Shown: piece after piece, positions 21,327-34,584 of the stretch
Layout of the letters: each line of letters begins with the position of its first letter
Numbering within the stretch: position 1 is the first letter of the stretch
Assembly: GCA_930367205.1 (NCBI GenBank)
Contig: OV884011.1
Location: 123,005,866-123,069,865, forward strand
Origin: Acanthosoma haemorrhoidale
Lineage: Eukaryota > Arthropoda > Insecta > Hemiptera > Acanthosomatidae
Length of the DNA: 64,000 nucleotides
Reading direction: 5' to 3'
Translations under genes and position numbers: made by a program
The notes under the pieces: model-generated
What the model was told of the DNA's origin: nothing
The model's database searches: none
Seen by the model: the letters and a program-made list of their open reading frames with translations, nothing else

Positions 21327-24300
21327 CTTGTCAGCGTAATACATTTTCTTATAATAAATATTGGGAAACTTATTCGCGTGGTTTCTTTTTCCCATTGTAT
21401 CTCTTTGACATTATAGAACTTGAAGCTGGCGTCTAGCGGTTGTATGCTGAGCCACAACATCGAGAAGTGAGAGGACATTGTTGACAGAGGTTATAGACCA
21501 GGTAAGAAAATATTCTTTCTCTTTTCTCCTCAGTGGGGCAATTTCATATTATTATACAGTCCATTTGTACATTCTAAATACCCTGGTGTTGGGTATTTTG
21601 GCAAGTACAATTAAGCTAACAAAAGACTGCACATTACTACTTCTAATACATCAAGCTTTATTAATAAGACTTCCAAATATATGATACTAAAATAGACGGG
21701 AAGTGCACTCAATGATTTCTCACTGGTTCATCCTGATAAGCAGCCGTAATTTTGGGAAGGTTCATCAAGAGCTATGGCGTTGTTATACACGAATATGGAG
21801 TAGTACAAGGTAGTGTGGAGATACTGTAAATAATAGAATAAATTATATCAATAAAGACGGTTTTAGAGAACAGACCAAGGGGGGGTTGACCAGTGCAACA
21901 ATCCCAATTGTCCCACAGCCCATGCGTTCGATTTCGAGCCTAACGGGCTTACGGGGAAACTCATGGTGTATCGATTTAAATATGAAAGAAAAACTGACAA
22001 GAATACGACTGTCCAATTTACAGTTAGACATTGGTCAACAGATGAAGGAACAAGCTGATAAACTCAACACTACTACAAGTTACTTAGCCAGTGAATAGAA
22101 ACGATTTCCTATTTAAATACAGAAAGGCCTACTGAATTTTTATGACAGGATATACATTGCTTAGAGCGAAGGGAATGATGTTTCTTACGGCTTGAATTCT
22201 AGGAGTCATGCAGGAATCACAGTTATTGCATTATGTAATTAGTTATGTAGTTTGGTAAAAATTATTTTCCTAAAATTTTCTTTCCTTAATTTAAAATATT
22301 ATATCATCATGTATGTTTTATTTTTTGATCTACTAATTATTTGGTCTGTATTTTTATTATTATTTTATTTTTTATCTCTACCTTGTTTTTTTTTTTTATA
22401 AATGTTTATCTTATTATAAGTATTATGCATTTATTATCTTTTTTAAATTATCAGTATTTGTCGTAGTAAAAAAAACACTAATAGCATCATATAAACTCAC
22501 ATACATGTATTAACCAATTAATATCAACTTTGAAGAGCTTACCCCACCGTAGAAAAAAAACAACAAAAAAAAGCAGTAAGCTCCTATTTTCTATGTAGCA
22601 TGTAAGAGTTATTGTCATAAGATAAACCGTAGACTACAAAATATGACATTAACATACTTCACTCTCCTAGAAACAAACGATCATCCAATGAATTCTACAC
22701 CTACCAGCATGCCACTTGATCCATATTCATGCTGGCCATTAACATCGGCACCGTGGAATCGTGATTCAGTTATTTATTTGCCTCGCTGACCTGAGTTGCT
22801 TCTCTTTCCCTCAAATCTCTTTCTTGTCCCCTTGACCCAGCCACAAAGGTCCAATGCCCCCCTAAACTACAACCCCTGCTCCAGTAGGGTCCATCTCCCC
22901 CTCTAATAAACAGATAGACCGCCAGCCTACCTCCAATTACTTATCAAACTAAACTGATCAATCAGTCTGTAAAAGAAACGTGGACTTTATTTATACCAAT
23001 TGATTTTTCTTTTCCTTTATCTGACAAATTATTTTCAAAACTAAACCTTTAGAAATTTCACCCCCATGAAAAAAAAAAAATCTGCCAAGGAGGGAAGGAA
23101 TAACCATAGTGAATTCCGTCCATGTTGTCAGCGAAAGGGGTATTTTGGGAATTTCCTTTCTTGAAAGAGCCGCAGTGGGAGCGTGGGCTAGTGAATAAGG
23201 CACTTAACTTTGGTTCCTCTCCGGGGGCTAAAGGATAGCTATAAGCAAACAATTTTTATTTCAGTTTTTGGCTGTACTCCTGATTTTAGTGTTCAGTTTT
23301 GAGTTGCACTCAGGTTTCACTAAATTAGAAAATGATATTTGTGAGATATAATAATTAATGCAGGTTAAAGGATGTAGATTTTCTAATTATAGAAATGTAA
23401 TGTCCCTCCCTATTGAATTTATTCTCAAAGAGCTAACGCTTTGCAACAGTCAACTTGAGGCTGGGTTTCGTCTTTCATCTTACACCAATTTTTAAATACA
23501 TGTTAGCTGTAGCGCGATGAGCTTATGAGAAAACAGTTAGGGGTCAATTACTGATTAATTACGTGTAATTGATCAATTATTATTATTACTACCTCGTACT
23601 AAGTAGGGTATCAAACTGAACGATAAGATGTCTTGATTAATAATAAATATTAAATTGTTATTGTAATTCTACCCTCCTTCGAATGCATCTACGTATGCAG
23701 TAGGAGGAGAAATTTGTAAATCGAAAATTTGTAAATTTTAAACATTTTGATCAATAAAGGGGTTTTGAAATAATAAAAAAATAAGTATTATGTTTTGTGC
23801 TTTTGTGAAACTTATGGATCACATAATCCATAACAGTTGATTTGATTTTTTTGTTCATATTACCATTTTCATTTGTAGGAGTTGTAGGAGAAGACTAAAT
23901 TTACTAATAGAAGAAGGTTGGTTTTAAAGGAGTGGGATTGCGTTGACGTTCACTGTATTGAGAGTTAATGGCCTGTGTGCTGGTAATAAGGTGTCACTAT
24001 TAGGCCTTTTGTGGACACCTTATACATGGTGGGGTTTATTTGTCAGAAAACTGCAGTTTGGTCAGATAAAACCAGAGATGTACAGAACCAACACATATCC
24101 TCTCAGTACATGGTAGAATTTTTTGTTATATTTTAAAATGGTTTTCATACATCAGAAGTCCCTCCATCTTGCTTCCTAAACATCCTTCTATCCGATCATT
24201 ACCACAGGGAAGTCAGATAGATTAAAAGTTAGATCCACAGACACAAGGGTATGTGAATTGATTTTACAGTCTAACTTTTTTATTGTTGCACTGTTTAGTT

Positions 24301-24869
24301 TCATATTGCAAAATCACTCCTCAACTAGCTCTTACACACGAATTATTTTAATTATACTCCAAACTGAAACCCAAATTACGTTACAATCAAAATTTTTACC
24401 GTTCCGGAGGCAAGGAATACGTGGGGGCTTATCCTAATAAAGGGCACGTGCTTAGGTGGACTACGTGCTAGAAGTGGCATGGATCTTAAAGGGTTAATAG
24501 CTGCACTGGTTTAAGTACTTAAGCCGCTGCATACGCTGTAGTTTCAATCGATGGCAACCTTCACTCGACTTTACGATGCAACTGTTGGAACACAGCTTGC
24601 TCCGGAAATCGCACTCGGTCACAACTTTATTAATCCCTATTTTGTATGAGTTTGTTGTTAACTAACTTACACTAACATATACAACTAAGGAATCAAACAT
24701 TAAATTTTTCTTTATTGCACAAAATTTCTGTCAACGATTTAATTGTAATAACTAGTTGATTAGTACCAACCAGGAGAAAGTACAAGTAGTAGCGATTCCT
24801 TGAGCTGGACCTTGTCTCATCATTTTTTTCTTATTCGAGCGATATTTGTTTTAATTTTTTTTTCAAATA
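21327..24869. other. Long stretch without recognised genes
   Basis: About 3.5 kb of AT-rich DNA. A 70-aa frame at 21886-22098 (MTSATIPIVPQPMRS..., ending in a Gln/Lys/Glu-rich helix-like segment) is the least random of several frames but unrecognised. A tRNA A-box-like string lies near 23187 (GGGCTAGTGAATAAGGC). A more GC-rich patch at 22680-22930 has no frame. Confidence 0.35.
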
Positions 24870-25170
24870 TATTGAAACTTCTTTATTGTGCTAAAATCAC
24901 TATCTGCCTTATTAGGCAATAAGTAGTTGTGATAAATGTTCTCATTCGTTAAATATGGTACGAATATTTACACTTTTCATTCACTCGGTCATTCATACAG
25001 CCCCGAGACATCCCAAATCCACATGGTTGGTCACCTCAAGGGCCTCACAAAGTAGAAGTGGAAAAGACACCCACGCTCCTCCGTCAGACGCGTCACTGGA
25101 TACGTGACAATGACGGCTGACAAAGAGCGTGAGAGTCACATACGCTCCATGTCCTGACTTTCCATTATTT
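24870..25170 (-). mobile_element. Family A 3' UTR fragment
   Basis: Minus-strand match to the family A 3' end: TTTATTGTGCTAAAATC, CTTATTAGGCAATAAG and the later GTCACTGGATACGTGACAA portion, with substitutions and small gaps. No coding part remains. Confidence 0.75.
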
Positions 25171-25227
25171 CTTTTTGTACTTCCGGAGCATTCACGTAAA
25201 CATTTATTAGGAAGATGATCACAATTT

Positions 25228-25645
25228 TTTTTTTCTAAGCTCTCTAATTAGATCACAATTTTTTCATAACCCTTTAAATTTACAGATAATTATATATAAT
25301 TACAGATCCTCAGGTGAATCTATTTACAAATTATTTTGTATTTCCTGTAGCATCACTACATTATATACAGGTTTTGTTATTTTATAGAAATTATATAATG
25401 AATAAACAAGTATAATACGTGACTGGACTAAACTGACTAATAAAGGTGATGGGGCTCACCTTTTTGATCAACCTTAAAACTAACTTACATACTAATTCTT
25501 ATCCTAATTTTTCCCCTACAGTCTGTTGCTATCGATGCGGGAGGGGTGGTGGGGTCATAGTGTTAAACACTGGGTTTGTCAGGTGCTGCAACGAGTCAAA
25601 AAACTTAATGTGTCTCCGGCGGTTGAACTCACCCACCGACGGCAC
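25228..25645 (-). mobile_element. 5'-truncated family B-related retrotransposon, 3' end
   Basis: The poly-T at 25228-25237 marks the tail of a minus-strand element, followed by TAAGCTCTCTAATTAG, like other family B ends. The 3' UTR segment CAGATCCTCAGGTGAATCT (25300) recurs at 48880. At 25640-25510 the minus strand encodes RRHIKFFDSLQHLTNPVF and TPPPLPHR, the same ORF2 C-terminus as family B with different residues, so this is a sister subfamily. A stop follows HR. Confidence 0.75.
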
Positions 25646-25649
25646 AAGA

Positions 25650-28335
25650 TCACAACAATGAAAGTAAAGCTTTTCTTATGTTATTAGCAACATTTTAGAC
25701 GAGAGTAAGTTGAAAAGTAGAATTATTATTTACTTTGCAAGTCGATAAATTTGGGATGTACAATAGAGAAGTGGGCAAGAATTCCACATTGTTCATATGA
25801 TATTTCTCCAAAAAACTCATCACAAACTTTTTCAAATATTTTACCAATTTGTGCAAGTAAAGTAACAGGAAGCATGTAAACTTGATTGGAAGTATCCAGA
25901 TTAAAAAGCAGTTGCTGTTTAACTCTGTCAGGTATAGTAGATTAATCCTCAGGAGGTGTCAAAGAAGTATTGTTTAAGTTAAATCTGGATCAGATGGTTT
26001 TCTTGGATTTGTAGGATAAATACGTGCATCTACTTGAGGGAGGTTGAATCGTGAGGTAATGGAGGGATCCACTTTGAAGAAGTTAGGGATAATAGGAAGA
26101 TACCAAGAAAAGTGATGTGTTGCATTAGCAGTCAGCTAGACAAGATGCTCTAGTTCGATCAAAGGTGTGTTGATTTGTTTTTTAAGATACACATGTATGT
26201 ACGTTTGGAAGTAGATTACTTAGTGAGTTTCTAAGCTAGTTCGTGATACAACTAATTTTGTTTTATTTTCTCATATAAGGAGAAGTCATATCAGTGTCTA
26301 GCCACAAATTACGAGGGTGCGTAGAGACTATGATATTACCTTTGAACCTTTTGACAGCCAAAAATACAAACATTGCACAACAAAAAAGACTAAACAAGTA
26401 ATACCAGATCAGAGAGGGGCTGATTTAGCTATGTATGCCATTCGTTAGAGAGATTCACTGAATCCGTTATTTACAATTCTCAACACACATATGTAATCCA
26501 CTGGTTTACAGTATTGACGTAGAACTCATCCGCCCAGAAACTTTTTTTTATAAATGACAAGAGGCCTCGAAAAAGTAGAAACCCTCGCTCAGCTTAAGTG
26601 TTTAGGAAATGTAATTATTTGGTTTTAACCATAAAAAGTTTATTAGTTTTATAGGATAAAATTCATTTAATGCAGTAGAAGGAGCCACCACATATATAAT
26701 TATAATTTTCATATTCATTTAATTTTTTTTTTAAATATTGATAAAAGGGGTTAAGGAAAAAAAATATGTAATTATATTGTGACAAAATTTGACCAATGGA
26801 ACTTGGAAAACATTGAGACATATTTTTATATCTTTATATAACTACGAGAATTATAGGATATACCTCTTTATAGAGGTTGACCTTTTAGGTTAATTCATAA
26901 CATGAAAAGATTTTTTTTTTATAGCAAGACTATCTTAGCAGGTCGTTTAAACAATTTAATAATTTCATAAGTAATGAGAAGGGTCCTTTTTGGTTGAATC
27001 GGTTCTACCTAATCACTTATTGCTATTCGAGTGCTTTGGGCCAACATGGGTTGTTTACGAATTTTTAATTTCCTATGAGCTATGTTATTAGCTAGTTTGA
27101 CATTTTCGATTTGCTAAATGCATAATTGTTGTCAACCCAATGGGGAGAGGATTTATTTTCAAACAGGTATTATTCGAACGCCTTTTGTCGTAATGTCTGT
27201 TGGCCTGCGGCTTTTAAGGTTGTAAAAATTGTACAATCTATCTGTACTTCTAAATGTAATATATATGCAACATCACTATGACCTAGGCTGTATATAGATA
27301 GTTTAATTAAAATATAATGATAAGGGATATATGTGATAACAAAGTAAATATGAACAAAAGTCCGTCACGTTTCTATTTATAATCATTAATGAGATGCTAT
27401 TTAAGATTTAGTAGTCTACATCCCCCTCAAGTAAGAATGTAATAGCTTTGGAAGGAACAATAGAATTCAAATATTAAATTAATGTTTCATTTGATTTAAT
27501 TAAATTTTTTCAATTAATTACGATTATTAGTACATAGTTTCAAAAAAACTATCTATTTCCACAAAAACAAAAATAGGATTTTTCAAATCATAAAATGAAC
27601 ATTTCAGAACGATGCGCCAAAGAAAAATCTTGTTTTTTGAAAGTTTCAAGCTACTAGCTGCAAGCATCAAATATTTTTTTTAAGAATAGTACTTTTTAGT
27701 TCAAACCATATTTGAAAACCAATGTAAATAAGGTACTTTCGCCAGATTAATTTTCAATGCAAAGTGTAGAAAGTACTCAGGCCGTAGTTGAGTAATATCC
27801 ATTGAGGGCGCTGGTTGCTTTGCAGCTGATTAAAACTGTTTTACGATGATTAAATCGCCATTCCGAGATTTTTTATTGTCAATGGGCATTGTCGAAGTGC
27901 TATTAAACTGAGATTATGCCGGGAGCAGCTGCATTGCGGGTTGCATTATACGGATACATTTTCCCGATAAACAATTTTTGAATAGTCATTCTGAAGGTAA
28001 TGATCAATTATGACAAGACTGAGGGCGACTTTATAAATATGTTCTAAATGAATGTTGTGCCAACTTCTTCACCACACATAAACAGAAGTTACCCTCTTCT
28101 CGGACTAGAAAACACCCGCCAACCTCTTCATATTTTATCAATAAATCTTGGGAGTCTGTATAGCGGGAGGGGACTACTTCACGATCCCGACACCACTCGA
28201 GTGGCGTAGTAGCCAAGTAATTCGCCAAAATAAACTGTCATAGAATTGGCCGAAATAAAAAGCTGCCTCATTCACTGTAGGCAAAAATTCTGAGGTTTTT
28301 AGACAGTCGGAATCAGACACTTGAAGTTAACACAG
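25650..28335. other. AT-rich stretch, nothing recognised
   Basis: About 2.7 kb without recognisable coding or repeat matches. A 65-aa minus frame at 28031-28228 has a mixed composition (EEVGGCFLVREEGNFCLC) but no motif I can place. Confidence 0.4.
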
Positions 28336-28339
28336 CCCT

Positions 28340-28850
28340 ATCTCTCGGCACTGGCGCTTCTTGCCATTCTCGGACAATGGCTTTCTTATTTAATTACCCC
28401 CGCTCTTTCCTATCCTTGATAGCTTTAGTCCGGCGTTGTCATTACCCACACCTTCCTGGTGGGATTATCTGGCTTTGTCTCGCTAAAAGTAGCATACCCT
28501 TGGAAGGAACCCCTTCCATGCAGACGACGGTATCAGAGGTCCTACAAAATGTACCTAGTAGCGTCTTCCTCAGCGAACCAGTCTTACCCTTTTCGGCTCA
28601 CATTCGCCTATGGGATTCCTTGATTCCATGACCACGTATGCTACCTATATATAATAACTAGCCTGTACCTCTTCTCCTGAACATGTTGTACCCCTGTTGA
28701 GGCACGCCTTCTAATGTCGTTTGGAGTCAGATCAATAGATCAATCATTTTTATCGTTAGCAATGGTCAAAGTCCACAACTTTATGCATATCTCTTTCTGA
28801 CGCCCACCGGGCAGTGGCTGGTTCAACGAGACCTTCCCCCGGAGGGCACC
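28340..28850 (+). mobile_element. Diverged LTR fragment
   Basis: Matches the LTR family through TAGTCCGGCGTTGTC.., CACACCTTCC.GGTGGGA, CTCGCTAAA, CTTCTCCTGAACAT, GGAGTCAGATC and ATCTCTTTCTG, in LTR order. It is more diverged than other copies and lacks both LTR termini. Confidence 0.7.
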
Positions 28851-28854
28851 CCTG

Positions 28855-31595
28855 ACTATGATGTTCATGATAGTATAGCATATTCCTAAAAAGGTAAAAA
28901 AATATTTGAATCGTATGACTTTTCGTAACAGTTTGATTTCAGAGTATCTTATATAGGTATCATGTACTATTGACATGCCGGTTGAATTCTTGAAGATACC
29001 AAAGTGTAAACAACAAATAATATCAGCGCTGTTAAGACGGTGGGAACATGTAGATACCCCAATAACTTGGGTTTCTTAAACGGAGTCCAAGTTTAAAATG
29101 GCCAACCAAAATTTTACCTTACAAGTCACTCATATGAGTGGTTGCAGTAAAAAAAATACAAGGGGGGTAAAAGTCGATTTCGAACTAAAGGTTCTCAGAT
29201 GGCAACGTAGGATTACCTCTCGACGGTACCAAGTGCTCCTTTGCTCAAAGTTGAAAAATTAAGCGTGGTAGGGCCGAACGTACAAAATATCTTTAAACAT
29301 ACTGTGTACCTAAATACAAAGTATATTATATAACTAAGGCGAGTAAGCAAATTGTAAAATATTTATGTTCTTGTATTTAAATAGACTGTATTTATAATTA
29401 TAGAGACGAGAGACATATTTTACATGATGGGGTGAACATGATTAACAAACTGTGAAAATAGTAATAAAAAAACCTCTAAAATCTATAGCCAAGATATATA
29501 TGATAATTCAACAGCAGAGCATTCAAAACCGGATTAAAGCGACACAAGTGTTTGATCGTAAGCCTTTTAAACTGTCGTTGATAGTCCTTTTTATACCCTA
29601 GCGACCCCTCTCCCTGAAGATATCTCATTCGTATTCTTGATTGTAACCGATATCGTTTTACCAATATCGTATTATCTGTTCAGCCTAACCGAGTTTTAGT
29701 ATAGCAAGGGAAGACTGATTGAAAGTGGTTGGCTTTAAAATATCTCCTGAATTCGGATCCTGAGTCTCGATTTCTGAAAGAGTAAATCGAAAATCAGTAT
29801 TGCGGATTTTAGAATCATAAATAACTGATAGTATGAAAAAAAATTACAAGGTACTATTGTAAATACAATAATGATATATTATCGTAAAATTTTTTTTAGC
29901 AACAATTGGATAGAATCAGCCATATTCAGTGCAGCATAACAGATATTTCCATGACCATTATTTTCAGATGTTTTAGATAATTGATCGAATAACCGAATAA
30001 AATGTTCATGGCATCGATGTTAATTAAATAGGAAAGCTACACCGACAAAAGTTACAGTTCGCAAATATACAACCTAGATTTAAACTAAATTGATGATTAA
30101 GTAGTGAAGGGACATTAATTATTCTAAGATTAGTAAATAATAATAAATACTTTTCTATGGTGATGCCTTATCAAATTATTCATCTGGGTGTCCTGGTTAT
30201 TTGTCTGTGGTTTTGGTCTTTTTATTCGAGAAATGAATTAATTTTAATCAAACAAGACTAAGAGGAATTCTATTTAACATGGTAATTCCATTTCAAGTCC
30301 TAATGATCCTATATATAAAAGCAACCCCATGAAAAATTAAGAAGGGTCGTTAATAAAAAGGTAATTTAAGTAGTAATGTTTTTCCATCATATTGAATGGA
30401 CTATCAAATTATAGATCTTGTTTTTCTGTTTAACAATATGCAGCACGTGTTGGGTCAAAATATATATGTCAAATAAGTCAAAAAGTCATTAGGGTAGACA
30501 TTATAATCGTTTTAGTAGCAGTATAGAAACCCTTAATTGAGCGATTTCAAAATTTGTGTTAATTTTATTAGAAGTGGTAATTAAGAATATTTAATTAAGA
30601 AAATAGTTTTTTTTTACCTCTATCATAATCAGAATATCTTCCTGGAACAACTTCCCCCTACATTCACCACGGTCTTTCATTAAATGTATTTAAAACAAAA
30701 TTATTCAGTTATTTTCTATCTCAAATAAATAGTTAGAGGCATTAAACGACCCTTTAGTGAATGAGAGATTGTTCATTTTTATAATAGGAAAATTGTTTAG
30801 ACCACAGTAGAAGTATATTTATATTAAATTGAGAATCAAACTAAATATATCTTATAGAATCAAGTGCGATAAAGTGAATTTTTCGTAAAAAACTCTTTGG
30901 GTCCCAAGTAACGTTTATTGTCTGCCGGGCTCTTCGGGACACCTGAGACTAGTAGTAATAAGCGTTTTTTTTTCTACTATGCAACCATATTAGCTCTACG
31001 AATAGGGCATTTTATACCAGAAAAATTCATTGCTCGAGGCAACTGGGTTATCTTATGTTTACGTGATCTTATATGATGTTTACGTTAAAGTTTGTACTTA
31101 CATATTTATTTGTGAATAAGCCATATTGAATTTGTGCGTGTGTATGTATTTACTTAGATAATTTATTTTTCAACCAAGTTCTTATTTTATTATATTCATA
31201 CGTTTTTGGTTAACAGTTATTTCATTTTTTATTATATCATTCGGCATATTATCTTTCTTTATGTATATTGCAAATTTTAGCAGGGAATGATAATGTCAAA
31301 GAATCAACTTCATAATAAATAAATGTCCATTAAATGACATAGTTTATGGATAATAAATATGTTGTTTTTAAAGTAAAGATCCTCCTTCCCTTAGTTATCT
31401 GTTCAGTCCCCAGTTAACCAATTCTAAGTTTCTCCTATCGGCCACAAACACTCCACCATTGTGGAAATGGTGTTACTCTATGTATTAGCAAATGCTGCAA
31501 AGCCTAATGCTTCATTTATTGCAATATTATTTTTTTACAGCAATAAAACGGACACTGAAAAAAATCTTAAGGAAATATTTTACTTGTTGGTAATA
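28855..31595. other. AT-rich stretch, probable intron or intergenic DNA
   Basis: If the dipeptidase-like exon at 31601-31784 is real, its next exon lies at lower coordinates, so this stretch would be intron. I searched by eye on the minus strand for the expected HNDLPW continuation and later M19 motifs and found none. A tRNA-derived relic sits near 29158-29240. Confidence 0.35.
29158..29245 (-). repeat. tRNA-derived SINE-like relic
   Basis: The minus strand carries TGGTACCGTCGAGAGG (A-box-like) and, about 30 bases further, CTTTAGTTCGAAATCGAC (B-box-like). Spacing fits a tRNA ancestor; the arms do not pair well. Confidence 0.3.
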
Positions 31596-31600
31596 CTTAC

Positions 31601-31784
31601 CCGTCAATAAGTGGCACTTCTTGTAGAAGTCTGTTGGCAACTTCCAGTCTTTCTTCAAGTGAGGCCCCTGCCTGGATCTTGAGGGCGATGGGGAGGCCCA
31701 CGCCGGCAGTAACAGCTAGGACCAGGGCCACGAACACCAGGAGTCGCTGCCTCACCCCCAGTTTAAAGCCGGGCATGCAGCTGC
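31601..31784 (-). CDS. N-terminal exon of a membrane dipeptidase-like protein (peptidase M19)
   Basis: A 184-bp exon on the minus strand. It is preceded by a pyrimidine-containing acceptor ending TTTCAG and followed by a consensus donor GTAAGT at 31600-31595. The frame encodes about 60 residues: a short basic start (FKLGVRQR), one hydrophobic segment (LLVFVALVLAVTAGVGL) fitting a signal anchor, then SLEERLEVANRLLQEVPLID followed by a split Gly codon. In M19 (renal-type) dipeptidases, the mature enzyme starts with 'LL.evPlIDGHNDLP', whose His and Asp bind zinc, so the exon ends just before the catalytic His. The enzyme family hydrolyses dipeptides outside the cell or at the membrane. The Met at 31776-31774 could be the start, or the exon could be internal. 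The GC content is far above its surroundings. I did not find the following exon. Confidence 0.8.
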
Positions 31785-32440
31785 CTGAAATGTCAAACCC
31801 TAACGTTATCTAGCAGAACAGCATATTAGGAAGAAGTAGGTATAGCAAAACTATGATACAACCATATATATATATATGTAAAGAAAGTATACTTTCTTTA
31901 ATTTGAATTTGCCACGCTGCTTCTACTAACCACCACTAGATGGTGCTATCACCAAGTTTCTAAAAGTGAGAGGATAGAGAAAGGTTATATTAAGTAACAA
32001 AAGTTGTAATTAGAGTGTGAATAGAAAAGTGATAATTATAAACTGTAATTGTCATTTCTTTGTTTACAGGTAAGATTGTGTAAATAATATGAATAATTGA
32101 GATAATATAAAATATAGTGACTAAAATTGCTTACTTTGTTAACAGAGAAACTGATTTCAGTTTATTCACCCCACCTTCGATAATTTTATTTCAAAACGAC
32201 AATTAGAGTTATAATGGCGAAAAGATTACAAGGACGTAAACAAGTCGAGAATGTTTATATAGCGGTGAATAAAGACAGCTATAACTTAGTGTCTGTACGT
32301 GTTATTACTTTCCTGTTTATCTTTTTTTTTTATTCGCCTAAACGCGTTAGACGTTAACTGATCCTGCAACCCGGGAACGGAGAGAGTTCGGGGAAAACGA
32401 CGTGCGGAGGCCCGTTTTTTTTTTATGCTTGTAGTATAAA
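31785..32440. other. AT-rich flank of the dipeptidase exon
   Basis: On the minus strand this would be intron or 5' flank of the dipeptidase gene. It contains a short (AT)n tract near 31864-31876. A GC-richer part from 32340 on leads into the gypsy-like relic. Confidence 0.35.
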
Positions 32441-32454
32441 TCAAGCAGTTTAAG

Positions 32455-33200
32455 ATGGTGGAGCTGCGGCCGATGACCTTAGTAATTCTTCCGTTGCCGG
32501 ACAAGACAGTAGTGGAGGGCCAAGCGAACACCTATGAATGGATGAAGGCATGGGTGGCAACGTCGCAAGACTTAAGAAGGGCAGTCTCAGACTTAAATTT
32601 CATGGGAGAAATAGGTGAGCTGAATCACCTTTTGAAAGGTGGCGACACGCTTATAGCTAGGGTAGAAACGAAGAAGGACAAAGGCTTGCTTAACCCGGGA
32701 GACGCGAATCCGATTAAAGCAGACCTGGTGTGTAAGGTGAAGAGGAACGTCCTGAATCTAATACAGACCAATAAGGACACTCCAAGGGTTGTGGTGACCG
32801 AGAAGCTAAAAAAAATTATATGGAGGCGGCAGGTGAACCACGGACGAAGACATCTTTCAGATGTTTAGAGAAGCAAAACAACCAAGGCAGATTAAGGGGC
32901 AGTATGCCGGGGGGCTTCTTGCCAGATACAGGAAGATCACTGAGAAAATGAGAGAGACAGTGAGTGTAGCAGAGGCTGAAGCCAGGCTGGCATTTCTATC
33001 TACCATCCTCAAAGTGCAATTGGCCTGAGACGGGTAGAAAAGAAAGCCTGGTGGGGGAGGGTGGAGAGGGGTTGCATTCGTCCGTTGAATGCGCCCAAGA
33101 AATCATAGATGCTAGTGCTCGAGAGGAAGAACCCCAGCGGGAGGCAGAAGTACCAGGCTGGACTTGGATAACCTATCGGGATGGAAGAACACATTGCTAG
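32455..33200 (+). pseudogene. Gag-like region of a degenerate Ty3/gypsy element
   Basis: An open frame at 32455-32868 (137 aa) is rich in charged residues and helix-like (LRRAVSDLNFMGEIGELNHL), as gag capsid regions are. It shifts frame near 32840 into DIFQMFREAKQPRQIKGQ...KMRETVSVAEAEARL, ending at a stop near 33027. Farther on, EEHIARQCP at about 33183-33210 looks like the second half of a nucleocapsid zinc knuckle (GHiArqCP) whose first cysteines are gone. The RNase H at 33500-33790 downstream supports the assignment. The element is not demonstrably the same family as the nearby LTR. Confidence 0.5.
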
Positions 33201-33484
33201 GCAGTGTCCTTATATGTATCAGCGTGGCGAAATATATACACCAGAACCAATGGAGTTAATGCCCAGAAAGTGTGGAGGAAAAGCAGGGCTCCCTCAGAGT
33301 CAACGAGTATAGCTGGGCTTCCGAAACGGAAGGAGAGCATTAGGAACCAGGGAGCAGCGGGAACAGCAGAGGTGAAGGCGACAGGGGCCACGGAAGGAGC
33401 GGACGGAGGGGTGCAGAGGCAGGAAAGAGAACACGAGTAGTGCCCTGAGGAGCAGGGTGCTAGCCTTCCCGAACTTTTTTCAGC

Positions 33485-33793
33485 GATTCACAGGAACGAC
33501 GTGATGGAGGAGAGAAGCCGATAGTATATGCCAGCAGGCAGCTCACGGATACAGAGAGTAGATACAGCGCGCTTAAGCGGGAACATCTGGGGATAGAGTG
33601 GGTCATTGACTATATCCGGCCTGATGTGTTCGACAAGGGATTCAGGATTCCAACTGACCATAGACCCCTGCAATGGGTGGGAAAGTTGAAAGAGTCGTCT
33701 GCGAGAGTTACCCGATGGAAGGAGTTTTTGGGCCAGTATAACATGGACCTCGGCTATAAACCAGGCGATAATGGTCAATGCGACAACGCGTGA
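33485..33793 (+). pseudogene. Ty3/gypsy RNase H domain fragment
   Basis: A stop-free frame with no ATG needed reads DGGEKPIVYASRQLTDTES, RYSALKREHLGIEW, then RIPTDHRPLQWVG and RWKEFLGQYNMDLGYKPGD to a stop at 33791. This is the RNase H domain of Ty3/gypsy pol, covering the 'YaSR.Lt..E.rYs..ErE.LAiv' and 'TDHrPLqwl' motifs. Reverse transcriptase upstream is absent and the region between gag and RNase H is short (about 300 bp), so most of protease and RT is deleted. Integrase was not recognised downstream. Confidence 0.85.
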
Positions 33794-34580
33794 CCATCGA
33801 GAGACATCCGACAGTTTGTAAATGAGTGGTCAGTCGGCGGAGAATCGAGGGGTCAATGCGGAGGACGACCTAGGGGCGACAGTTCAGCTGGAGATCTGCC
33901 CACCGACATGGAAGACATCGTCGATGACTACTCCTCCGGGCTCTTGAAGGGCTCTTGAAGGAAGCGTATGGCAGATGTAACATACTCAAGGACTCGTCTA
34001 AGCCGCGGAAAAGCCATCACATTTACATGGGCAATGCCACGATTTGGGATACAATCAAGCGCTTATGGCGATCGGAGAGAATAGGGTCGGACCGCACTAT
34101 CGCTATTTTTGGTGAAGCATGAAGGACACGATTACAAGAGTCATTGGACACATGCCTCACCACTCAACAAGACTCCTACAGTGGAATTGCGGCAGATGCG
34201 GTGTTGGGATGGTTACGTGCGTGGTTTTAATTTTATGGCATGACAGACCGTATTGCATTTGATGGAGGGTTGTCAATGCCGGTATAAGTGTCGAGGCGAC
34301 GGCCTTCTAAAAAACTGTTATCAGAAATCTGGGGTATCCGTAATGAATGAAAAGGATTTCTGTTTGTCGTAATATCGTTTCTGTTAATCGTCTTCTGTCT
34401 CATATCGATATGCCATTCTAGTTATGCTCATAGAGAATTTGCTGGTTGTGACGTTGGATACTGTTGTGTATAATCAAATAAACGTCAGGAAAAATTATCG
34501 TATAAACAAATAAGAGCGGTAATTGCAGCTATTTAATCGTGGGAAATAATAGTAAGCCGTAACCCAAGTTCTTTGATATC
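33794..34580 (+). other. Possible gypsy internal remains, unrecognised
   Basis: GC-richer sequence between the RNase H fragment and the LTR at 34585. A 10-base duplication (GGGCTCTTGAAG repeated near 33938-33960) is present. Frames are broken. It may be degraded integrase or non-coding element DNA, but no motif supports either. Confidence 0.25.
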
Positions 34581-34584
34581 AATT

